A DNA stretch of 18,774 nucleotides from Tieghemiomyces parasiticus (taxonomy: Eukaryota > Kickxellomycota > Dimargaritomycetes > Dimargaritales > Dimargaritaceae), in NCBI GenBank assembly GCA_027575765.1, contig JANBPT010000931.1, forward strand, positions 1 to 18,774, in the 5' to 3' direction. The notes below the pieces were generated by a model. That model saw only the letters and a list, made by a program, of their open reading frames with translations. It was not told where the DNA came from and searched no databases. Position numbers and translations under genes: made by a program. Below are positions 1 through 8,740 of the stretch, piece after piece (position 1 is the stretch's first letter; each line of letters starts with the position of its first letter).

Positions 1-25
1 TCTAATACCATAACCAAAAGGCTAT

Positions 26-62
26 TCTACTATCACAGAATTTATGGTTCTGAAATAGTAGA
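26..62. repeat. Imperfect hairpin (8 bp + 5 bp stems)
   Basis: Bases 26-33 pair perfectly with 55-62. A 2x2 mismatch follows, then 36-40 pairs with 48-52 around a 7-nt loop. It is the first of several hairpins at the left edge. I do not know whether it is transcribed; it could be chance or the edge of a larger element cut by the window. Confidence 0.45.
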
Positions 63-89
63 CTTGGACTTTACCTTAGGATAATCTAA

Positions 90-112
90 TGTGGTGGTTC
101 CCAATCACCACA
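90..112. repeat. Short hairpin (tgtggtg/caccaca)
   Basis: A perfect 7 bp inverted repeat at 90-96 and 106-112 can be extended by one G-T pair (97/105) and has a 7-nt loop. A weaker 6 bp inverted repeat, ctgtgc/gcacag (126-131 and 151-156), follows it. Confidence 0.4.
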
Positions 113-358
113 CTTGGTCTGATTTCTGTGCTTCCAATGCACCATAGATAGCACAGGGGGTACGAACAATACACAGACTTAAGTGATTCGTAGTAAAGCC
201 TAGGCACCTGCATAGGTTAATAACCAGACCATCTATTTTGCGTAAACGGTTGACTGGCAAGAAAGTAATCGATTTAAAGAGGAGGTGAGACTGCTATAAG
301 CGAGTTTGAGAGGGAAAAATGACGAGATGTGTATAATTACCACTACCACAGGCCGCCT

Positions 359-389
359 GGCCTCATCACCTTGGGCGGTGTGATGGGCC
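359..389. repeat. GC-rich hairpin, 10 bp stem with one bulge
   Basis: GGCC at 359-362 pairs with GGCC at 386-389, and catcac at 364-369 pairs with gtgatg at 380-385. T363 is bulged and the loop is 10 nt. This is the most stable hairpin I found in the left flank. It is about 800 bp beyond the cyclin stop codon, probably too far to be that gene's 3'-end signal. Confidence 0.45.
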
Positions 390-1192
390 AAAGACCGCCG
401 GAAACCAGCATGCCATGCCCCCCCCCTGCTCCCAACGGCAATAGTTCGTGTGTACCATCATAGCAAACCATGTGAAATCAATAGGAGCAACGTAGAGCCA
501 TATGCTTTCTTCACTGATAACATCATTTTTGAATGTACCTGTTCTTATCACTTGGAGAGCCGACTGCCAGCAAAAGACTAGTGCTTATTTGGGACTACAG
601 GTATTGCTCAATCTATCCAGAGTTTACCCAAACCTTGTAATCCGACCTTCTAAACGAGAGTCCTCTTACTGGTTACTGTCGGAACCCCTTAGCTCAGTAA
701 AAAAAACAATTGGAAGACCAAATTGCTGTTTTTGATTATTAAAATGCCGGTGGATTTCATTAGTGCCAGGCGGATTGCGATATACTGCAACTTTTTCTAT
801 ATTACCCATATTAGTCACTACTTACAACCTGTGGCCGACCTTGATTCCAATCTGTCATTGAAAGAAGCACAACAGGCCACTGGTAAACATGAAATATTGG
901 GTAATTCTGGCGTTCACTGCGTAAAAATTAAAACAGAATACATGGCGGCACAGACCGGAGAGAGGGGATAATGGAGGCGGATATCAATGGTAGGAGACAA
1001 TGAACAGAGATGGTGTTACAAGGTGGAAAAGTGAAAAACATGTAGTGCTCAACTCATGGAGGGGGGCCACACACACGGATTTCGGCAATTATTTACAATG
1101 CAAGATGGGAAGGGAAGAGGGGGGGGTGAAGGTGGCTGAGAGAAGGAGAGGTAAAAAGGCGAATAAATGTGGAGAGGCTTACAAGGTGCAGC

Positions 1193-4100
1193 TTAGTTTT
1201 GGTACACGATGCACGCCGATGGCCGGTACGTCAGGTTACCCGCTGCTTCGGTGTTGCTGTAGGCAGTAGGGGCATAGGACATATGAGGCGGCGGTGGTTG
1301 CTGCGTCCGGGCGGACAGGTTGGAAACTACCGCTGACACGGACCCAGGTGCCGCGCCTGCCGACGTCCACTGATGATACAGGTAGAAAGCGGCGGCAGCG
1401 TCGGAGGTCGAGCAGTGTGGGGTGGGGTGCATGGCCGCAGCTGAGGCCGACGCCGGATGGTGCTGTTGGCGGTGGTGGTTATGCGGAACATGCATCGGCA
1501 TCAGGTGGGCGGCGGAGGGTGCTGGGTAGGGCATAGACCGCTGCTGCTGAGTGTGGTGATGATACTGGTGGTGCGCCGGGGCCGACGAGTGGTGGTAAAT
1601 GTGCTGGGCGGGATGAGTCAACAGTTCCGGCTGGGAGATGGACGGGGGGTGGTTGAATACGGCAGAAAAGTGAGGGAGGGCTACCGGTGGCGGGTGACTT
1701 TGGTAGTAAGACGGCGGATGGGGACCCCCGCGTTGCGCAGCTGCTGATGGTTGGGTTTCAGCAATCGCTGCCGTGCCCGGCTGGGCGACGTGAGTGAATT
1801 GGTAGTGTGGGGGTTGCGGTTGTGTCTGCACAGCCGCCGCGGGTGCTGACGAGTGGTACTGGTGGTGGATCGGGGCCGGATGGGCCAGGCTAGTGCAGTT
1901 AAGCTCCAACGGGGAAGGTGCAATGGTGCTGGACATCGACTCGGCAGTTAGCAGAGTGGACGACGGGGTCCGCGACGGGGTTATGGACACGAGGCTAGAT
2001 GTACCGCCACTACCCCGGCGTGGGTGCATAGCCACGGCTGATGGTGGCGGCAGATGGTCGTGATTGCCACCGACCACACCGCGTGGCCGGATGGTGTACG
2101 TGACAGGCGACGCCGGTGGGGTGATGAGATGAGCAAAGCTGGACAGCTGAGCGAGGAGCTGGGCTTCGGTGATCTCAAACTGAAACTGGAGGAGCTGCAT
2201 CAGCTGCTGCTCCATAAGGTTTACCTCGGCCAGCGAGAACCGCTCGCTGAACCGTGCCCAGTATTTGTTTTTCGGGGAGGCGTCGTTGAGATACTTGCCG
2301 GCCAGAATCAGGGAAGCCAGGAATATCCGGTGATTGGTACACTCCATAGCTGAAAAGGGTAACAAAGGAGCGGAGGATCGGTACAGAAGAGATGGGCCGA
2401 TTGGTGGCGGTTAGCGGATTGGATATGGATTCTCTGTGCGTCGTAGCGCAGCCATCCGAGCAGCCCGGTATAGAGAAGGTAGAGCACCGCGCCAGAGACG
2501 GGGTTCGGAGGGGAGGAGGAAGCAGAAAAAATGCCAGAGTCGATGACGCATGCTGGTGTCTCACCCATCGCATCGCCGAACCGAGACGGTAGTGTGAAAC
2601 CGGCCAGAATCACGCTCTCCACCTAAACTCGCGGCCAACCTACAGCGGTGCCGAAAAGATCACTACTGCGACGCGAATTTAAGGAGCCCAGCCTTGACGA
2701 TGACAAAGCTAACATTAAAAATTGAAGAGGTGTTCGCCTGCAATCCCGCGATTGATCTCCCCCCTCCCTCCATTGGAGGTCCAGTGAGTAATCGGTAATA
2801 TATCACGGCGGACAAGGGGGATTGGGGCCGCTTAGAACAAAAGAGAGGAAAAGGGGGGGAAAATCAAAAATAATACAAGGTTGAACAGGCCCAATTGATT
2901 CCACGAGGGCATGGCGCTGGCAGGGAAGCCAGCGGCGCCACGCGTAACTGCGATAGCGACAGGGGAACAGCGCCCCAGCAACGTATGAATCTGCAAGGGC
3001 CATTCCGCCGACTGCCATGCACTCCCGCCTCCCCGCGCGCGGTCACCGACCCACTCCTCACCCGACACGATGCGCGGATCCCCTCTCTTCGTCCATCTCC
3101 CTTAGCCACCCATTCGGTGACCCAGACCTATCCGAGAGAATGCTGTTCACGATCCACACTCGCTTCGGCGGTCAGGGCCCCGCAATTCGGACCCGTCAGC
3201 CCCTTTCCACCCTTCCCTTTATATGAGTAAAGGCAAGAGGCAAGATAGGGTATGACAACCGCGGGAGAGAGCGGTCGGTAGTGAGTGAAGCCAATCCGAA
3301 CCAACGGAGACAGGAGGACAGGTTGAGGCGAGGGGTTTACAAGTGAGAACAAGGGACCGCCTAGCGCGGCCCTCACTTTCTTCCGCCTGCCAACCGTGTC
3401 ACACACCAGCTATGGCTACAGGAGACGGGCGGAAAAAAAGGAAGGGCCGGGCGCGTGCATGTGGGTATCGTGTGTAGCATCAAGCAGGGTGCACTGGCCA
3501 GAGCCTAAACCTCTCCCTCCCCCCAACAGTGCACATAGGATGGTCTCCGATGGACGATGGGAGCTTGAGACCCGTCAATCCTTAGCACCTGGCAAAGAGA
3601 GAGAGAGAGAGAAGAGGAGGAGGGACGAGAAGCCGTAGACGACCAAAGAGGGATACGAAGAACAGGGGAAGCCAACCAACGAATGGTACGAAACCTCATA
3701 GCAAGGCCAGGCTTGATCCTATTAAGGGATCACTAGCCCGTTTCTTTGAGAGGAGGGTAGGGGGGAGGGTTGCGAACCGCGGGAGCAAAAGGACGGGTGG
3801 TAAAACCTGGTCCACTCGCTGCGGATGAAGATAACTACGAAATGGGCAGGCTAGAGGCAAGAGGGCAGGCCCAGTAAGTGGCCAACGATGAGGGGGGAAA
3901 CCAAGGGCCTACCATCTCGTCAGCGGCTCACACAGACATCTCCCCCCCCCTCCACTGGGAAGGGAAGCGCGGACTAACCAAAAGAGAAAGGAGGCGTGGA
4001 AGCCTATTGGATGCGGGCAAGGTCAGCCGCCGCCGCAGCGTCGCTCAAAATAGGGGCTACTTACCGGTTGCGTGGCTGGGCATATTGTGCTTGAGGCGGT

Positions 4101-4428
4101 CAAGGTAGACGAGAGTCGATACAAGGGTGCCAATGTTGACACGGGACGCCACGGCCAGGCGGGAGATAAAGTCTTGCATGGGTGGCACCTTAACGGCGAT
4201 ACCGGACGACCGCGACCCGGGGGGAGTGGGGCGGTCCGCGACCAGTTCAGGCGAGGGCGAGTCGAAGTTCCCGCCCACGGCGTTCGACCGAGGTGAAACA
4301 GGGGCGGCAGTCTGGTAGGGCAGTACCGTACTGGCTCGGTGTGAGATGACCGACACCACCTCGGGGGTGACGCCCAAATCCAAAACCTGGTACAACGGAT
4401 TGTGGGAGCGACACTGCCGTGTCGTCAT
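1193..4428 (-). CDS. pcl1: PCL1-like Pho85 cyclin (two exons: 4428-4065, 2349-1193)
   Basis: Cyclin partner of a Pho85-type CDK, predicted to act at G1 or in polarity/phosphate control. It is spliced from exon 1 (4065-4428) and exon 2 (1193-2349), giving 506 residues. The donor is CCG|GTAAGT at 4064 and the acceptor TTTTCAG| at 2350; the join is phase 1 and makes Ala122. The cyclin box spans about residues 81-193. Exon 1 supplies PPMQDFISRL and TLVSTLVYLDRLKHNMPSHA; exon 2 continues with CTNHRIFLASLILAGKYLND, SPKNKYWARF and FSLAEVNLMEQQLMQLL. From memory this runs collinear with yeast Pcl1 across the splice, with no missing residues. Residues 194-506 are a low-complexity tail rich in His, Pro, Ala, Gln and Ser with several S/T-P sites (for example ITPPASP, ITPSRTP). 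I chose ATG 4428 because -3 is A and the protein then starts like Pcl1; an in-frame ATG at 4569 would add an unconvincing Leu/Pro-rich leader. The Pcl1/Pcl2 assignment within the family is less sure than the family itself. Confidence 0.93.
2350..4064 (-). other. 1715 bp intron inside the cyclin box
   Basis: Donor GTAAGT is at 4064-4059 and acceptor CAG at 2352-2350. A CTAAC branch-like motif (2414-2410 on the minus strand) lies 60 nt before the acceptor, and a short T tract directly precedes it. Nothing in either strand reads as an independent gene. The right part (about 3540-4060) is purine-rich on the plus strand, with an (AG)8 tract at 3596-3612; around 3010-3230 it is C-rich on the plus strand. 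The exon-2 frame stays open a few codons into the intron, up to an in-frame ATG at 2365. Confidence 0.9.
3596..3612. repeat. (AG)8 dinucleotide microsatellite
   Basis: An uninterrupted AG repeat within the large cyclin intron, continuing into a GA/GGA-rich purine tract to about 3630. Confidence 0.9.
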
Positions 4429-4768
4429 AGTGGGCAACGTATGAAAAGGATGAATTACGGGCAATAGAGGTAAGAGTGGAGGGTAAGACGATAGAAATAG
4501 AGGGAGAGTGAAGGGGGACGGAAAGTTGTTGCAGGCGCCAACTAGGTCAAGGAACAAAAGGTTGGGCAAGAAGTGGTGCGCGTACTGCTAAGGGGCAAAA
4601 GATGACGATGTTGACGGACAGCTGGCTTGCGGGAACTACGTGGGGCAGGAAGAAGAGACACGAGTGAAAGAGGACCGGAATGACGGAAGAGCAAAGTATT
4701 GAAAACCACAAGGGGTGTGAAGACAACGGTGTATCGTGAGCGGTCAGCGAGGAAGAGCGTGGCAACGT

Positions 4769-4776
4769 ATTATATA
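4769..4776 (-). promoter_or_regulatory. Candidate TATA box of the cyclin gene
   Basis: TATATAAT on the minus strand, about 340 bp upstream of the chosen ATG, inside the pyrimidine-rich sense region. Other TATA-like elements lie further upstream, including the (AT)n tract at 5203-5225, so which one is used is unknown. Confidence 0.35.
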
Positions 4777-5202
4777 GCCTCTAAGGGGCGGGGAAGGGGG
4801 AAGGGTAGAGCCACGGGCGTAAGCCAAATTAAGCCGATTCCAAAAAGGGGAGGAGAGGGGGAGGGATGAGGGGTGCCGTTAGAAAAGAGGGGAGGGACGT
4901 AGGAGGTAGAAGGGTTTGTGCAGGCTAAAGCAAACGTATACGGCGTCTTTACATGCACACTGGGGTTGACACGCACCAAAGAAAAATAAGGAGGAGGGAG
5001 GCGAACTGGAAACGGCCAAGAGGAAAGGAGAAGCGAATCAACGAGCCAATTAATAAAGAGTAGAGAGGGGAGGGAAAGGGTAAGGGTGAAAATTATCGAC
5101 CCTTGAAAGAATTGAGAGACCAAAATGGCGGAAAGAGAAAGTAGCGGAGCGCCTAAAAGGTGTGGGATATAAGGAGGGCGTATATGAGGGTAACTGGTGG
5201 GA

Positions 5203-5225
5203 ATATATATATATATATATATATA
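5203..5225. repeat. (AT)11 microsatellite
   Basis: An uninterrupted alternating AT tract, self-complementary and able to extrude a cruciform or serve as TATA elements in both directions. It runs directly into the inverted repeat at 5222-5253. Confidence 0.95.
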
Positions 5226-5253
5226 AACCGAGCGACCGATGTGCCGGTTTATA
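5222..5253. repeat. Perfect 9 bp inverted repeat with 14 bp spacer
   Basis: tataaaccg at 5222-5230 and its exact reverse complement cggtttata at 5245-5253. A second, 5 bp, inverted repeat (gtgcc 5241-5245, ggcac 5256-5260) overlaps the right arm. The arms include TATAAA in both orientations. It sits about 800 bp upstream of the cyclin ATG and could be a dimeric protein site or chance next to the AT tract. Confidence 0.6.
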
Positions 5254-5900
5254 AGGGCACCGGTAGTAGAAGGGCCTGACAGGGCTGCTTAGGGTGTACC
5301 AAAATACGCAAGGTCGAACGGCCGTGTTCAACGCTGGGACTGTTCCATATAGAGGTCGGGAAATGGTAGGGGGGGTACCCGGGTTGCACAAGTCTGGTAG
5401 AGCGTTCGGAGTCACAATGGGCGTAGTGGGTAGTGGTCCCGTCAGGGTTGTCGTGACAACGATGAACAGGAGCCGAATGGCTAGACGGCTAATGAGTGAG
5501 CAATAGTGAGGAAGGGGTAGGGGGAAGAACACACGGCGGTGCGCATACAGTTGCGCCGAACAGGTAGGCAGGGGAGGTGGTAGCGGACCACAGCAAGTGG
5601 ATAGATGTTGCTAAAGTAGGAAGCTTAAGGGTGAGGGTTGTATGCGCGGTCAAAAAGACGGCCGAAATGAGCATACACAATAGCGCTTCAGTGTTGTAGT
5701 CGAGGTGGTGAATAGGGCTAAAGAAGGAGAACGGAAGGAAGGCGCTAGGGTACCGCGGCGACACAAGGTGTATATATAGAGCAGGATGATCAACGGAATG
5801 CGCCGGGGTGCATATACCGAGGACAAGATTGTTTAGGAGACGACCGAAGGGGGAGGGATGGTGACGGAGCTTCGCACCGCGGCAAGTTATCTATACTTGG

Positions 5901-8580
5901 GTATGCTTCTGTCAACCCCACAAGGTTTTATTCAATGCGCTGCCCTTATCTTGGCTGAGAGGCAAGGTCGGCGGCTAGGGACGGGGGGGGGAGGCGGCGT
6001 TTTACTTGAGCGCAGAGTGGGAGCCTACGAGGAGAAAGAGGGGTATGGATCTGGGTTTAGCGGGAGAGACACCTGTCGGGTTTGGCTGGGAGATGTAGGG
6101 GCGATGGGACGCGGCCCAGGGTAAAAGGCCGATGGATGGGCGTGAAGGGTGAGGATTGATGTGAGTCTCTGCGTCGTTTCACAAGTAGGAGAGACAGAAG
6201 GGGAGGGGGCGCAACCCATCTTGAGGGGTGGCGAAGAAACCCTACCAAAGGTGACGGGTCTGTCGCGCCGATAGGCCGGCGGGGTTACACCGCCCGAAGT
6301 AATACAATTCTTCATCATTTTTTGTTCTTGCACGCGTGTACGCCACTTCCCTCTTCGATTCGCCGAGCAAGAGTGTGCTGGACGCGGGCGGGTTGGCAGG
6401 AATGGCAAAGGTGCGAGGAAGACACGTCTTGGGGTCGACAAGGGGGAGGGGTGCGAATTTTGGGCGTAAAAAGGCCGATCGTTATATAAATTGAAGGTTA
6501 AAGTTAGATGCTTTTGTTTAGGGCGCAGTCACCCGCTCAAAGAAATAAAACGACATGCCGACCGCCAGTGCCAAAGCCACCAGACGCCAACCAAAGAAGC
6601 CTGCTGGGCGGGGGGGGGGAGGGTTAGCCGGTCGCCCAGATTAGGGCGAATGCATAATGAGAAGGAAAACGCCGAGTGCGAGGGTAGGGGATGTGAGGCT
6701 GGCGGCGGGGGTACGGCGACACACACGCCAAAGGAGGAGACAGCCTGAAGACCGCCCGCGGCGTCGGCGCGATAGGCTGCAGACTGCTGTCGACCCTCCA
6801 AAACGCCAACAGGAGAGGTGGTGAGCTATGGACAAGCAACGGGCCATTACGCCGAACACTGCGGTGGCCTGGGCAGGTATGTGGTGGTGCGGGCGTGATG
6901 AGGTGAGGTTCTCAACAACCGTGGACTCCCTCAACAATGCTAATCACTACATACATTGACCTGCTGGCCTTAACGCAGAGGCCACAGCGACCAGGGTTGG
7001 CCCCAACATGTCATGAAGACCCGCTGTAGGGTCTGCAAGCCTGGCCTTTTCCCTGGTGGGCCATGCACCTACAGGCTAGGAAATTGTCTGACGCCACATC
7101 CGTTCCTCCGTACGCATTGTCGCAGATAGTCCATGGTGCTATCAAAATTACTTGCGGAAACGTCACCAGCAGAGGGGGCACTGCCTTTCCACAGCCCAAC
7201 CTAGGAAGCGATCTGTACATGGGGGGGGGGAAGGTAGTCGCTGGTATTTCCCCCTTCAAGTCACCGCACCACGCCTTATATGCGCGCGTCCTGCCTGGCC
7301 TGTTATGCTGAATGCTGAGGAGGGTGGGAGGGGGAGCTGCCCATGCGTCTGGGAGGGGTTACCCAGGCGGCGCCGGCTGCCATTGGTATATTGGACCTGC
7401 CAGGCAGCGGCATCCTTGCACAGGCAGCAGTCAAAGTAATTTAATATACGGAGATAGGTAACAGGGTGAGTGAATGTCATAGCCAGCAGACCCAATGGGT
7501 GAGAAACGGGATGGCGCGCGGAGTGGCGGTCGGTCTGCTCGGGCTATTAACACACTGTGAGGCGAACCCCACGTTATCTCCTTTTGTTCTGAGCGCCAGA
7601 GTCTATGCGTATGAATGGGGCGGGGTTGGGTTGGGGGATGAGTAGGCTGACGTTTATCATTTGATAAGTCATCCGCCGCGTGTATCAACTGCGGGACCAG
7701 TTAGTGAGTCCATGGAAGGTGGCATAAAACACACGCCCTGTCCAGGCTGGTAGGTTCCTGAGCAAAATGAGGGAGGGGAGGCTAAAGTGGTAATGGCTGG
7801 CCGGCTCTGCGGCACGGCAAAGTTTGTGACAAAATGACTAGGCGAATACGCGGCCAGTCCATTAGCTAGGAAAGGTGGGATGTGAAGCTATGTGTACTGC
7901 GGGCGTAGTGCTGGGCCGTAGAGAGCGGGATGACGGGGTTTTAGCGGATGGTCGCAGGCCTCCACAGCATAGCCCACCTCCCACGTCAAAAGGCGGCGAC
8001 CCCACACATCACTTATGCATGGCCTTCCCGTCTAGAATTCAGCACGCCCATCCCGAAAGACGTCGCCAGCCCTCCCTCCGCATACACACACCCATTGGAG
8101 CGCTTGTATTGGCCCTCTCTTTACCTATTCTGCCGGGGATTGTGATTAGAGCCCCCTGCCAGACTGCCGTCGTCATCACTGGCGGTACCTATTCCGCTAG
8201 CCTCGCTTGGTTGGTTTACCAGTAACCAATGGGAGAGGTGCTGGTCTAAGGAGCTGCATAGAGCGACTGCTACTGCGTATGCGATGAATGCGGCGCTGCC
8301 TCTACCAGGATGTTAGCTCGGCAGCTCCCGCCCGGATAAACCTTTCCACGCGCTTATCGCCCGTAACCTAATGCTTGGTCGTAAGGACCGCTCTACTTGA
8401 CGGTTAATCCAGCTATAATGTTTTGCTAAGTGCAGCATTCCTATGAGAGGCCCAGCGTCTACACCACATCTTCACCCCCTTCTTAGACGGCGTTAAATAA
8501 ACATACCTCCTCCTCCCCAATTAATTGTAGGGAATAGTCAACGTATCTGGACCGAGTGGCTAGAATACGGCAGTCTCCCG
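5901..8580. other. No recognisable gene
   Basis: Open frames reach about 138 codons (for example on the minus strand at 6025-6441 and the plus strand at 7875-8225), but none has a recognisable domain, and their composition follows local base content. The stretch holds long G runs at 5983-5991, 6610-6619 and 7221-7230, and an 8 bp palindrome CACGCGTG at 6331-6338. It may include distal cyclin regulatory DNA. Confidence 0.5.
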
Positions 8581-8592
8581 CCGTACCAATGG

Positions 8593-8740
8593 CATAGCCA
8601 TCCCTCCTCCATCCTGGATTTACTCCCCTCCCTCCATCTGTCCACCCCTGCCCACAATCTCACCACCCTCCTTGACCCGATATAAAGATCGGCTTAGGTC
8701 GAGCAAAACCTAAAGGCTGGCTCCGCCCGAGAACAATGGA
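8593..8740 (+). promoter_or_regulatory. Candidate plus-strand promoter: pyrimidine tract, TATAAA, ATG
   Basis: From about 8601 to 8680 the plus strand has only 18 purines in 80 bases. TATAAA follows at 8681-8686, and an ATG with A at -3 and G at +4 lies at 8736. The same order (sense-strand pyrimidines, then TATA) precedes the CsbD-like gene. The frame from 8736 stops after 18 codons, and I could not find a convincing next exon, so the transcript, if any, is unidentified. Confidence 0.25.

Larger units (their letters stand above)
1..1192. other. Gene-free left flank, 3' of the cyclin gene
   Basis: No reading frame here resembles a known family, and the open frames (up to about 89 codons) look like chance. 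The stretch lies downstream of the minus-strand cyclin stop codon, so its right part should hold the cyclin 3'UTR. I saw no canonical AATAAA on the minus strand below 1193. It does contain four short inverted repeats, listed separately, a C9 run at 418-426 and a G8 run at 1119-1126. Confidence 0.6.
4429..5900 (-). promoter_or_regulatory. Purine/pyrimidine-skewed upstream region of the cyclin gene
   Basis: On the gene's sense (minus) strand this stretch is strongly pyrimidine-rich. Seven plus-strand 60-base lines I counted (from 4441, 4501, 4801, 5041, 5101 and 5701, plus 3601 in the intron) had 9-16 pyrimidines each, that is about 75% purine or more. It should contain the promoter and 5'UTR. 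Canonical G-quadruplex motifs (four runs of three or more G, loops of 7 nt or less) lie on the plus strand at 4785-4805, 4847-4873 and 5067-5086. I find no protein-coding gene in it. Confidence 0.6.

Noticed and set aside
4429..4569. Upstream in-frame cyclin start at 4569
   Set aside because: The 47 extra residues are a Leu/Pro/Phe-rich product of the pyrimidine-rich leader; the ATG at 4428 has better context and matches the usual Pcl N-terminus.
7875..8225. 116-codon plus-strand open frame
   Set aside because: No recognisable domain, biased composition, and length consistent with chance.
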